Shown piece by piece: positions 48,201-59,873 of a stretch of 64,000 bases of DNA; the stretch's first letter is position 1; each line of letters starts with the position of its first letter. The stretch spans positions 3,026,001 through 3,090,000 of the forward strand of contig NC_080058.1 of the NCBI RefSeq assembly GCF_026212465.1, in the 5' to 3' direction. Below the pieces are notes generated by a model, which saw only the letters and a program-made list of their open reading frames with translations, was not told where the DNA came from and did no database searches. The translations under genes and the position numbers were made by a program. Origin of the DNA: Amaranthus tricolor. Its lineage: Eukaryota; Streptophyta; Magnoliopsida; Caryophyllales; Amaranthaceae.

Positions 48201-50581
48201 ACTTTCGCCATTGTTAAGTACTTGCAATGTTTAACTTTATACGTAGTCAAATGCATCAATTCAATCCTTAATATTTTCAATTATGCATAATAAAACTAAT
48301 AAAAATTTGTTATTACTAATAATATTGCATTGAGCTAATCAAACAAGATCCCACTTGCCTATATCTTAACTTATAGATTAAAATAATTAATCACAAATTA
48401 AAGATATTAATAAATAAATAATGGAATATCCCTAATATTCCATTTATATCAAAACTGAGAAAGTATCATATAATGAGTCAAGTTTGTAAAGACCTTTCCC
48501 ATCTTTATTAAGATTAATAGAAGTACTTATTTTTAATTGGTTGACATAAAGATTTTACAACATGTTTGATTATCTGTATTAAATGATGAAAATAATAATA
48601 GAAGTTAATGTAATTGTGGTGAAAAAAATTCTTGACAAATTTAATGGTCCTATGCAGGCAGACCCTGAGTTTTTTAGGGCCTGAGGCAAGATATTTTTTA
48701 TGGGCCCCCAACTACTACACACACAAAAAATACAATATCGTAATAGAAAAAGTGTATGCATCGATATGCAAAATCACTAATAAAAGTTTTCAAAAGTTCT
48801 TTTTTTCGTTGTCCTTTTTTCTTTTTTTCACTTCAAGATAAATGTTTTTTAGACATTATTTTATCAATTCTAAATAATTCAAGAAATATAATTAAAAACT
48901 ACTCATAAACTTGCTTTTTTATACTCACAAAAGTTTTATCAAAGAAAAAGTACTAAATCAAAATTGCAATCATAACTTAATAATCTAACACAACATTAAA
49001 ATTAAAAATTACTAACATAGTAAATTAATAAATCAAAATTACTAACATAATAAATTCATAAATTAAAAATGACTTCAAGTAAGTTGTGATTGTTAGGTTT
49101 TAATTTACAAATCAAATTTTAAATAGTGATATAACCATGAATTAAGATTTGATGATGATAAATTAAAATTAAAATCAAAGTAAAATTATATTTTTGTATT
49201 TTTGATGGAAAATAAAAAATAAGTTATACGGTTACCTTTGGCAAGTTGACTCGGGCACTTAGTTTTCCAATCCCAGTAATTATTACTTGCACTAATTTGT
49301 TTTGTAGCAGTAGATGTAATGTAATACAATAGTAATAAGAATTTACGTTGTGTTTTAATTGTTCTTCAATGGTGTTTCTTAACTCTCAAGAATGGCAATA
49401 GCGTTTCCCAGTGCAGTAATTACCCTAATTAATTAAAGTTTTACTTTTTCTTAATAATTCCGCTTCCCAAACCCTTTAATTAGGCCTTCATAATTATTTG
49501 GGACTGTACATTAGGATGTGAGACTGGGAGGTTTTCTAATTTAAAAAAGAGGGCCCTGACAATAGGCTCAGCTCGCCCCCCCCCCCCCCCCCACACATAC
49601 GGCACTCGTACGGTCATACGTATTCTATATCAATCGTGGACTAGTTTTGACATGAATTGTATGTTGGTTCTTAATTTTTGTTTATTTGAATTTGCAACAG
49701 ATATCTGGTGAAACGGCTTCATCGACAGTAAGCGCATCATCATTATCAGATTTTCCAAATTTGGCAAATGCAAGTCTGTATGGATTTGAAGATTACCACG
49801 GTGTTGATATTGGTGTTGTGAGAGCAGTCCGGCTTTGGTATTCTCCCATTCAAGAGTATCCAATTGAGATTAACATTGAAGAGGGCGATGTTAAACTTGG
49901 TTTTGCTGTTAGTCGTACTGAAGAGGTATTTCACTCTAAATTCAATCATTATCAAATTTTCACTTATTTTTCATATATTTTTGGAGTAGCTACGCTAGGT
50001 ACCGTTATTTTCTTGTAACGAGTCTTAATCTACCAGTTCTCAAGTCGATTTAAAGTCTTTGACGGGTCACTTTACTTACCAATGAGCACATATTGTAGGG
50101 ATTTATATACATATCATCAGTTCTAGAAGGTGATTGGAATGTACCATCTGCAAGATCAGGCCTAAATGAGCTATACAAAGATGCTACAAGAGAATCTAAA
50201 CTCTTAGTAATCTCCCGAGTAAACAACCAAAAAGTCCTTCCTTGGATAGTTTCACCCACAAGTGCCATACAATGTTTTGACACAGTTTCTCTTAGTCAGA
50301 AACTCTCTTTGCACAGGCATGCTCAAGCACCCCTGCTGTTTCATCTCTTGATGCAACAAGACTCGTCTTTCGGTCCTACACGACGACAAAATGATCGTCC
50401 TATTCCGTGTGCTATGCCATCAAATCAAACGAAACAAAATTACGCCCTTTCGACAGCCACAGTCTTCAATGACGCGGATTTTAATGGTGATCAGATTCAT
50501 CAGCTAGGGCTTGCAAGAGACACTGCAGGGGAAGATTCGTTTAGATTTCATAATTTTGCGTTGCCTGATAATTGGGTTTGA
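42241..50581 (+). CDS. Conserved plant protein of unknown function, possible PDZ-like segment
   Basis: Four exons join in phase: 42241-42682, 46772-47046, 49701-49925 and 50099-50581, giving 474 residues (475 with the alternative acceptor at 46769). All introns are GT-AG. The N-terminus has a Ser/Thr-rich stretch (about 8-28). A conserved-looking block follows: VLAIECIRGTSRADEWSGD, DTLARANAWLNASQASGV (about 200-222), SLYGFEDYHGVDIGVVRAV (about 265-283). Across the exon 3-4 join comes LGFAVSRTEEGFIYISSV...SGLNELYKDATRESKLLVISRV. The pattern LGFxI...GfiyVssV...sGL...LlvIsrV resembles a PDZ fold, and I offer this only as inference. Further on are PWIVSPTSAIQCFDTVSLS and a polar C-terminal tail. 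There is no signal peptide or clear membrane span. I recognise the sequence as a plant family but know no function for it. Two long introns filled with transposon fragments spread it over 8.3 kb. Confidence 0.82.
43952..44220 (+). mobile_element. SMART/TRIM-size LTR element with 72-bp LTRs, complete
   Basis: Two 72-bp direct repeats, 43952-44023 and 44149-44220, both begin TGTTAGAGTATATAACATAT and end CTTGACA or TTTGACA, and differ at only three positions. The 5-bp word ATGAA flanks the unit at 43947-43951 and 44221-44225, a clean target duplication. Directly after the left LTR is TGGTATCAGAAGCC, the initiator tRNA-Met primer site with one extra A. Just before the right LTR is the purine-rich GTGAGGGGGCG. 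The 125-bp middle has no coding capacity but holds GGTCACGGGTTCGAATCTC, which looks like a tRNA B box or T arm. The whole element is only 269 bp and sits in sense orientation within intron 1. Confidence 0.9.
46512..46684 (-). mobile_element. Solo LTR of the 38865 TRIM family
   Basis: A single LTR running TGTTAAATTAGGCTGG to TATCCCAACA on the plus strand, with the exact 5-bp duplication ATATA at 46507-46511 and 46685-46689. Its sense strand is minus, judged by the complete element at 38865-39279. It lies about 85 bp before exon 2 of the host gene. Confidence 0.85.
46766..46771 (+). promoter_or_regulatory. NAGNAG tandem splice acceptor
   Basis: The intron ends TATAATAGCAG before CTTCGAGG. Both TAG and CAG are usable and both keep the frame. 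Using the first adds one alanine codon (GCA) at the exon junction. Confidence 0.6.
47047..49700 (+). other. Intron 2 of the 42241 gene (2.65 kb)
   Basis: GTAATT follows ACCAAG, and TTGCAACAG precedes ATATCTGG. It contains a GAGATAATCTCATGGTGAGAT fragment near 47721, a GGGCC-bounded element at 48655-49595, and a run of 17 C at 49576-49592. Confidence 0.75.
48655..49595. mobile_element. Possible DNA element with GGGCC-rich ends inside intron 2
   Basis: The left part reads GCAGGCAGACCCTGAG, then TTAGGGCCTGAGGCAAG and GGGCCCCC. The right part reads AGAGGGCCCTGACAATAGGC followed by CTCAGCTCG and a 17-C run. The architecture resembles 8145-8690. Limits are approximate and no duplication was resolved. 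Confidence 0.4.
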
Positions 50582-50974
50582 ACGGTGTAACATAATTTAT
50601 AAATTCGCGATTCACTCGAAATGACTCTAAAATATTCCAAAATCGGCTATATTTCGCTCTTTTTGATTCGCGATTCACAAGGTGATAATGAATTTGAAAG
50701 TCAACCACTATATGTTGTGTTAGTGAATAATAGTGATCTGAACGTGTCAAATTGTTGGTATAGTTAATACAAACATGTACCAGCAAATTATGTTGCAGTT
50801 TGTATATATTGAATGAGAGTTAGTGTGATGTTCGTAATACACTGATTTACTTTTTGGCGCTTTTAACTAGTGGTTATGCTTAAATACCTAAGGAATTAAT
50901 ATAATACTAGACACCAACATAAACTTGACTCGTATATGATATGCTTAGATTATGTTAATAAAAAATATTAAGGA
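50582..50974. other. 3' flank of the 42241 gene
   Basis: It should hold the 3' untranslated region. I see no decisive poly(A) signal and no coding sequence. Confidence 0.4.
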
Positions 50975-51560
50975 GTTTTATTGTATCTTATCGATTAGTG
51001 TTATTTTGGCAGTAGGGTAAGGTGATTAAAATAAAAGATTCATTTATGATTGGTTCTTTTAACGATTTTTATTATCTTTGCAGTTTGTATTAATTAGTGT
51101 TGTTTGCCAGTAGGGTAAGATGATTAAAATAAAAGATTCATTTATGATTGGCTCTTTTAACGATTTTTATTATCTTTGCAGTTTGTATTAATTAGTGTTG
51201 TTTGCTAGTAGGGTAAGGTGATTAAAATAAAAGATTCATTTATGATCGGCTCTTTTAACGATTTTTATTATCTTTGCAGTTTGTATTAATTAGTGTTGTT
51301 TGCCAGTAGGATAAGGTGATTAAAATAAAAGATTTACTTTAATAAAAATTAGTAAGGAGGTTTATTGTATCCTATCAATTAGTGTTATTTGCTAGTAGAG
51401 TAAGGTGTTTAAAATAAAATATTCATTCATGATTTGCGCTTGCTTTATCGGTTTTTATTAACTTTGCAATTTGCATTAATTAGTGTTATTTGCCATTAGG
51501 GTAAGGTGATTAAAATAAAAAATTTATTCATGATTCACGCCTACTTTATCGATTTTTATT
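50975..51560. repeat. 98-bp tandem repeat, about six units
   Basis: The word AGTAGGGTAAG(G/A)TGATTAAAATA starts at 51011, 51109, 51207 and 51305, an exact period of 98 bp. Two decayed units begin near 51394 and 51495, with periods of 89 and 101. Each unit also carries AAAGATTCATTTATGAT, AACGATTTTTATTATCTTTG and GTATTAATTAGTGTTGTTTG. The central units are nearly identical, so expansion was recent. It starts about 400 bp after the stop codon. Confidence 0.9.
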
Positions 51561-53559
51561 ATCTATACATTAGGTGCAAATGTTTAGTATAAATTCTCTA
51601 AAATTAATTAGCAATTGTAATAATTTTTAAAATATATATAAATTTGATTTCAACAAATTAAATACACCTATTTTTATAATCTAAACATATCCACTAGTAT
51701 AATACAACTTATACTCCACTAGTTAGTAAATACAGTAACTAATGCTATGCTATACTACTCTAATACGGTAAATTCTACACTCATACAATATTGCTACAAT
51801 CAATCCTTAACCAATAATGTAGTAATATTAATAAAATGTAATAATTGAAATTAGTTTTTATAACAATATAATTATTGCTTGACTGAGTAAATTGCTTGAT
51901 TGAATAAATAATTACTGATTATATGTTTTGCCAAAAAAATAGCTATTTTTGTGAAATAAACGACCTTTTATGAAATAAATTTGTGTCAAAATTGTTATGC
52001 TTGCAATCATACTGTCCATATAATCTAATAATTCACTTATTCTCAATAAAGAGCTCTTAGAATATATTATTTGTCATTTTCCAATAAAATTAATAATATG
52101 TTAATGTTGAATTTTTTTTTTTTGAATTAGATAAATTAGTTTATACTATAAAAGATATGCATTGATGGCTATATAATAAAGTTTATATTTTACAACCATA
52201 ATATTACTTGTAAAATAATTGTGACCAAATCAGGCATAACTATGTAAAGTTTTCAAAAATATTTTAATGAACTAATTTGATCTAATGTAATATATTTGAA
52301 AATTTATCTTTAATGCTTAAAATCATCATTAATATAATAAAATTTTTTAAATATCACAAATCACATTTTAACCTCTAAAAATGTTCCATTTAGCAAAACT
52401 TTATAAAATTTGGAATTTTTGAGCTTTTTTATAGTATTATATGATTCTTAACTTTTAATTAATAACTACAATTTTAATTTTCACACTATCTAATATACAT
52501 TATATTAACATTAAATATAATTACGGCCGCAATTTTTATTTTTAACAAATTACTGCATCAAAAATAAGTCACATGTATTGTTGTCAATTACCAAATTTCA
52601 ATGGCTTTTTTAGATGATGACGTATTAGATTTAGATTTTATCTTTGACTAAAACATAGTGACATTTGACTAGGATTTCTATAGATTTTATATAACTAACC
52701 TAATTAATGAACCTCTTTTCCCACATTTTAAAATCATTTCTTTTACTTTAGTTTAGTTTTTATTTTAAAATAATTTTTTCAAAAATTAATTTCTTATTTA
52801 TTTTTTAATTTATATATTTATTTTTTTAATTTATATACTTATTTATTTGAACATTAATTTTGTATTATATTTTAAAAGTATTTATTTTTTTAAAAAAAGT
52901 AGATATGATAGGTAAAAATTGATGTTAAATGTCTTTTTGATTTGCAAGCCTAAAATTTTGAAGTATAAGTACTCAATTCTTCACTACCCCTTGAAAATAA
53001 TTCAGAAGTTTGTTTTTCGAAAAATAATTATTACAATATGTAAATAGTAAATACGACAATATTTAGTGAATATTCAAACTTAAGGTGAGATCGTCTCACA
53101 TAAAATTTTGAAATTAAAAAAAATATATTTTTTTTTAAAACACAAATTGGATTATTGAAAATGGAAAATTTTGATGAACGGCCCAAGAAATTTGGCAACC
53201 TGTGTTCAAAAATAAGTGAGTGGCCGGACGCATAATGGATGAGCCTGATAATCAGTACAGTCTAATACAACAATAGTAACTAATGGAAATAATGCTTCAC
53301 CATAAATATTCATTTGAATTTGTCATCGGTAACAACTCATGTAATTAAGTAAAATATGTAATATAAATATAAAATTTAGGAATAGCTCCAATTACATATT
53401 ATCGTTATCTTTATGAAATTATAAAATTCCCAACATGTAAAAATTGATATAAATTGGTTATAATAATATAACGACTGCATGATTGTATAGTAATACTGCT
53501 CTTTAAAATAACTTATATGAACTCTTTTTAATTCAAATTAAAAATATAAAAAAATGACT
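51561..53559. other. Intergenic DNA, no gene seen
   Basis: AT-rich with homopolymer tracts. A GGTGAGATCGTCTCAC end of the repeat family seen at 4.5 kb occurs near 53082. Confidence 0.4.
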
Positions 53560-53880
53560 CCTGTATAATATCGTCTTATAGTGAGTCAGATCAAAAATGC
53601 TTGTTTAATATATAAAATGTTAATTTTAACATTCAAAATAATGTGTTAAATATAATATACTAATTAAAAGTAATTACTTTAAGATTCTGAGTAATCACTT
53701 TAGGTTATAAGTAATCTCTTTTAGACTACACTTTAAGTTATAATTAGTCATTTAAAAATTATAAGTAATCATTTTATGGTTATAAGTAATAATTTGAAAA
53801 CTGCATATGTACATTGAGTCAATCCAAAAAGATAGTCTCACCATGAAACAATCTCATTTAATACAATAAAATATTATAAA
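53560..53880. repeat. Dispersed AAAGTGATCACTTA-array element, copy 4
   Basis: It has GTATAATATCGTCTTATAG at the left, then words such as TAAGTAATCACTTTAG and TTATAAGTAATCATTTTATG. The right end reads ATTGAGTCAATCCAAAAAG and CTCACCATGAAACAATCTC. It has the same plan as copies 1-3. Confidence 0.6.
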
Positions 53881-56800
53881 ATGATGACTTTTAATATGTG
53901 ATGAATCAATTCAACTATCTCTATTTTTATTTTGTGTTAAACTTCATATTTTACAAACATCAATTGAATTTTAATCAAATAAATACTAACCTAGATTCCC
54001 CTATCATTATATTCATGGAGATCAATAATCCAATCCACAAATAACATTTATCGCAAAATGAATGCCATATACTACTTCTATAATATACTACATATTTAAA
54101 AAATATAGATGTTTATTTAAAAAATACTATTCGAGGTCAAGGGATTATTTGATCGCATTTTTCTCTATGATATGAGCTGTCATCGTTCTACCATCTTCAG
54201 ACCTGATCATAATTCTTCATGAACGGAATACACTGAGTATGATAATAATAAGATGTTTATTTAAATCAAAAGATAGAATTTCGGAATCCTCCTTTTGGGA
54301 GGGGAACAATCACAAAAAGACGATCTTTAAACAGTCTACGAGGGAAACCAAGAGGAATAAAATTTCCTACAACTTTTTCCCACATAATGTTAAGCAATAC
54401 CACCGATCTACCAATGTATTTTAAACTAAAAAATATTTATAAAACATTGCATTATAATTTTTCAGTACAATAATAAATAATAAAAATAAAGTATAGGTAG
54501 TGTCCAGTAGATTGCACAAGTTTGATTTTAAACCTTTACTGAATCCTGTTTGATTCCTTTTAGAAAAAATACTGCATAATTGTGGCTATGAATGAGAATA
54601 TGAAAATTGAAAGAAATTGAAAATGACAATTCATTTTTATTTCTAAATTTACAATTTTTGTAATTTAAAAAGATTTTTTTACAGAAAAAGTAGAATAAAA
54701 TCAGAAAAGTAAATTGTGGCTTGCTTGCAAGTTGCAAATAACTATAGAGAAAGGGACATCTATGCTATGCATATTGACTTGTACTTTGAAAGGTGTTGCA
54801 TTTAGGATGCATGCACAATAGAAAATCAATGATCTTTTTATATATACTGCAAATTTCCAAAAAAAATGGTTGATATTTTTCAATCATAAATATTACTTCA
54901 TCAACTCACGAAAAATATTAAATATACGAGTAAGAAAATTAATTTATAATTATATTTTATTATTGAAGTTTTGTTTGTTAACCATCATCTTTTGCACTTT
55001 AAACTATTTTTAAAAATCAATCTTGATAGTTACTTGCATTTGATTATAATTGCATCCAAATGTATTAAGATGGGCAAATGAGTAAAAAGGGGTGTTTGTC
55101 CTTCAATTATTTGGTTAACATTTTGACTTTTAGTTTTTTTATTGGTCTAAGTTGATCAAACAGTTAAAAAAATATTTAGTAATTGACTTTTAAGCCAACT
55201 AAAAGCTGATTTTATTATCGAAACTAAAAAAAACTACTTAAATCAATTAGCTTTATTAGTAGTTTTTGCTTAGGTGCATACGATGAATGGGTATAAAATA
55301 CTTATTTGTATGGATTATTTTTCCACCTTTGATTAATAACTAAAGTCTCAAGTTCAAATATAGTTTCTTGCAAAAAAAAAAAAATAATAAATAAAAAATT
55401 ATCTTCAACTTATATATATGTACGATTATTACTTTCCAACAAAATTTCTCTTTTTATTGCATTTGATGAAGGAATTTGTTTTTTTATTAGATGACAAAAA
55501 GAAAAGGAAAAATTTGCTTAATTACAACTTGCAAGTATCTCTTGAATGTTATTTAATGATTAAGCATGATTAAGTCATGTATCTTCTGAAAACCTAATTA
55601 TTTGTTTGTATATGGAACTTCCAAAGACATAAATCCATCCAAAAGCATTGAGATAATGTTATGGTCATGAATTTTGAAATTTGTGAACAACATATTATGG
55701 AAGTTGTTGGAAATAGTTATGATAGTCATTGTCTCTTAAAAGTATCCTAAGATTAACTTTTTTGACAATTAGGCATACTAATTGCCCATTACATTTATAT
55801 TTATAAGCTACTTTAATAGCCTAATTGGACCACCTTAGGATTGCATTGGAACTTAGCAATTAGCATCACCAATAAATAGTAGAGTTTTGCAGCAGGGCAA
55901 TCGTGGCGTCGTGGCGAGATGCTGTCACTGTGATTGTCCATGGAAGATTAGAACACTAAAAAGACCAAATTAAAGCAAGAAAAAAGGAAAATAAAGATGT
56001 TAAAAATGAAACCCCCAAAGAGAACGAAAAGACAGGAAAGAAGTATAAGTAATTAATTAGCTTTCCAATGCATTAAATATTAGATTAATTAAAAATAATA
56101 AATTACTTATTGTACGCTTATTTGATATTAGATTAATATAATTATTGTCCCAATTGTGACCTAAATTTGAATTTCGAGTACAATATATACCTATATGATT
56201 TATTGTACGTAAAACATAACATAATTAAGAAGATTACGATAAAAATACTTATTATAAGGGCTAATAGAAATTTTAGTTTTTGTGAATATAGAGAAGACTT
56301 TGAAAGATTACTTGTCATTCGATTAAGTCGAATTTGAGTCGTTCAAGTTCAATTCAGATCAAGTAGTTTGTAAATATAAGTTAAAATAAAATTAAATATG
56401 ATGTTTTTTTATACGTTTCAATGCAAGTATTATTAATATTAAATTTAATATCAAATTTTTATAAATTTTAGTTATGTATAATTAGAGATATTAAAGTTTA
56501 ATAATTATTTTGATAAACATATTCAAACCAGTTTGAACAAAGTGGTCGTGAAATATTGGAATATATCTTAAGTCATGATAACCCAAAACCAATAACAAAA
56601 AGGTTAGGTTACTTAATTAAGGTGGTCATTTCTCATCAAGATTAGTTAAAAAGAAGGATAAGCCTTTTGCATGTGGAGGTTGACAAACAACAGATCATGA
56701 AGCTTTTTTGGGGTGGTTGATTTACAAAGTTGATTACACTTAAAATAATCATCTATTTATACTAAAAGTAGTTATGGGAAGCAACAAACCAACAAATGGC

Positions 56801-57189
56801 TTTGAGCGTTACACAAAACCTTTTTTTAATCCTACATGGAATTCCATTTAGTATACAATATTACATAATCATTTACTCTTATACAACAATTCCGTATCCC
56901 ACATGGTATGCAGTATGCTACTACTTGAGTACTCCCTTTTATTTACACGATCTTTAAATATCGTCATCTTTTTTATTTTTATCGTCACCCCTATTTTAAT
57001 AAATTTACGAATTTATTCCTAGACTTAAAATTTCTTATATATACTCCATCCTCACTAAATAACACCCTTATCACTCTTAAAACATTAAATTACAACATAA
57101 AATTAGTAGATCAAAAGCTAAGAAATTCAAACCGCACATAAATAATCGAGGTAATTTTCATTCAAATTTAATTAATTTAAAAAAAAATA
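53881..57189. other. Intergenic DNA, no gene supported
   Basis: AT-rich. Near 55075-55290 there is a stretch of GTTTGTC, TTGACTTTTAG and AAGTCAA words typical of decayed MITEs. The short frames at 54239-54424, 54528-54737 and 54701-54883 have no recognised features. Confidence 0.35.
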
Positions 57190-57248
57190 AAAAAAAACAT
57201 GCGACTGAGCCGTGGCCGAGCCGCACGCGACTACTGTTTTTTTAAATA

Positions 57249-57253
<5 letters not shown>

Positions 57254-57320
<67 letters not shown>
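57254..57320. repeat. (AAT)n-(ATT)n inverted microsatellite
   Basis: About nine AAT units are followed directly by about thirteen ATT units, so the two halves are inverse complements with no spacer and can form a perfect hairpin. The tract lies at the left edge of the PMD/MULE segment, after the GC-rich word GAGCCGTGGCCGAGCCGC at 57206-57223. Confidence 0.9.
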
Positions 57321-57321
<1 letters not shown>

Positions 57322-57561
57322 TTAATTTAGAAAATTAATTAGAACAGTAATAATAATAATATAATTAATATTTTTGTTGTTAAATTATATTTGTTCATAA
57401 TGATTAGTTAAATATTGTTATTGTTAAATTATATTTGTTGATAATGTGTAGTTTAATATGTAAATTAATTATTGTCTTTTGTTCGTGTGGTTAATTTAAC
57501 GTAACGTTTGATTATTTTTATTTATTAATAATAATTAATTAAATTATAAAAATTGTAGTAA

Positions 57562-59374
57562 ATGGTTGGTAATCAAGGGAAAAGAAAGGGTTTTTTTAGA
57601 CACTTGTTGAGCGATATAGTTCTAGGCCTACCCTACTCAGAGGGGACCCTCATGAGAGGGGGATTACGGGTTCTACTAGGAGGGCTAGGAAGGAGGAGGC
57701 TGCCAAACACAGTGAGGCCCAACGGTCGAGTACACTGCACCAAGTGCGCACTCGGTTTGATGACCAGGCTAGCCTCCAGAGTAGTTGGGGAGTTTCTAGT
57801 GATGATGATGAGTACCAAGGCTCTGTTGGTTGCCCAGTGGATTGGACTGTTGTCCGCGGGCACGACGGTAAATTCACGCGTGTCGGTCCTAGTTCTGCAG
57901 GTGCATCTGAGCATGCTGGATATAGTCACGTTGATAATGAGCCGCCACGGGGGAGCAGGCGCTCACAATTTGCTTGAACGGACTGGTTGATCACATCGCC
58001 CCAGCCCGAGGGGCCCACTGATATGTGCTTGATACCCAGCTATGGCGGGCACATAGCTAAAGTTATTTTTGACGTCTCTGTGCGTAAGCCTCCAATTCTG
58101 GAGTGCCGAAGTAGAAAGAAGCCGTTGGAGGCGATCATCGGATTGTGGGATATGTCTGATGCACTTTACGATGTTCTACCTACCACTCCCCTCAGCCGGC
58201 TACCGTACATTATGCACCAGCACATTGACTGTGCTTTGTATCAAACTTCGTGGAGAGGTGGCAGCCGGATACGAACACCTTCCACATGCCCTGGGGGGAG
58301 ATGACGATTATGTTACACGAAATGCAACGCATATTGGGCATAGGTATTGAAGGTTCACTACTGACTGAACCTGCTGAGGGGGAGTGGAAGCTCGCTATTT
58401 CTGGTCTGTTTGGGGAGCCCATGTCCGAGCTTTGACGGAAAAGGATATTCATCAGCGGTTGCATCAACGTTGATGAAGTTATGAACTTGTGCCATCGGTC
58501 CCAGGCTATGGAGACCCAGTCGACAACCTATTACATGGCTATTGTCGCCTCTATACTGCTGGCGGATAAGACCAGAATATGCGACCTCACCCGATACTAA
58601 CCGTCAATGTCGATCAAGATGAGATCGATTGGGGTGCGGTGACGCTGGCGTACATGTATCGGCAACTGAGAATGGCGTCTAGGGCTGGTTGCCTCACATT
58701 GCTTCAGACATGGATTTGCGAGTACTTTCCAGCCTTCCGCCCCCATCCTCGTCAAGTAGATGTGCGTAATAAGACTAGGGCGCAGATGTGGTCCACGCCC
58801 AAGCCAGGTCGTGAGATCAACAGGCTGAGGGACTGCAGGAGTATATTGGACTCCTTGACGGAAACTCAGGTATTGTACATCACATCACACTTTGTTATGC
58901 ATGTTATTTTAATTTTAGATTATTTTTTTATGCTAATTTCGATTGTATGCAGGTGGAATGGAGTCCGTACATGACTTCTCTAAGGGCGTTGCTAAATGAG
59001 CACCCACGCACCACCTACATCGGGGGTATCACTTGCTTTGATATCGTCAAAGTGTATTTTCCAGAGAGGACAGTGCGACAGCTGGGCTTTGTGCAAGCTA
59101 TTCCCCCCCCCCCCCTATTAGACCCACTCACGCTCTACGACCGGCTCACGGTACCTATTCCGTGACCTTTGCTTCTCCGCCTATTTACACGGAGGCATGG
59201 AATAGGTTCCCCTTTTGTGGTTGCATTGGTGATCAAACACTTCGTCGGGCATCTGTTCCATCAGAGCCTGATCCTAGTTACGTTGATTGGTTCAGAGTAT
59301 CTTCCTACCCATATCTCCTCCCCGGCGAAGGACCGAGTGCCGATTTTGGTCCAGTTGAAAGCAGAGTGGAATAC
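57562..59374 (+). pseudogene. Plant mobile domain (PMD, MAIN-like) relic, transposon type
   Basis: Joining frames by eye gives a transposon-associated PMD protein (Pfam aminotransferase-like, plant mobile domain). The likely start is MVGNQGKRKG at 57562. Later come RTRFDDQASLQSSWGVSSDD (57747 on), PQPEGPTDMCLIPSYGGHIA (about 57999), VERWQPDTNTFHMPWGEMTI (about 58249), MAIVASILLADKTRI (about 58534) and DWGAVTLAYMYRQLRMASRA (about 58627). After an intron at 58870-58952 come VEWSPYMTSLRALL, then RTVRQLGFVQAIPPPP. These fit the order of PMD proteins such as MAIN and MAIL1. Damage: a frameshift near 57600-57660, TGA at 57975-57977, a shift near 58245, TGA at 58433-58435, a shift near 58580-58605 and another after 59163. 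Host MAIN/MAIL1 are nuclear and act in transposon silencing, but PMDs are also common cargo of plant transposons. Another short frame, 59450-59599, follows. Confidence 0.8.
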
Positions 59375-59873
59375 TAAAGTTTTTTCAATTTATTTGTTTC
59401 CTATTATGTGTTTGTGTTATTTAGATGCTGTTTATTAAAGTTTCTAAATGAATGGCCGAGTCGAGTCGCTCCATTGCTGAGATTGCCTTTTGTTTCGAAA
59501 ATGAGCCCTTGGGAAAGACAAGTTGTTGATCTATACGTTGATGATGTTAGAGATTTAATTGCAGAATGGCAAGCTTTTAAGGGGCATGGCCCTTCATAGA
59601 CTGTTTGTTTTTGTAATTTAAAACTAATTTACATCGCTTTTATTTATTTATATCAATTCTTTTTACATTATAGTTAAATTAATTTACATCAATGCTTTTA
59701 TTAATTTACATCAATTCTATACATATTGAATTCTATCCACGTATTGAATCCCATCTACATATATAGTTATACTAAATAATAATGTACACAATAGTAACAC
59801 TATGGACTATTTACAAATTGAATTCTATCTACCTGTATAGTTAAACTAAATAATGATATACACAATAGTTATA

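Noticed and set aside
54239..54424. Possible Copia integrase fragment near 54.2 kb on the minus strand
   Set aside because: A short IMIRSEDGRTM reading vaguely resembles RSDNGTEF, but there is no further match on either side.
57633..57929. Minus-strand frames over the PMD region
   Set aside because: They arise from the GC-rich sense sequence; PMD motifs are only on the plus strand.
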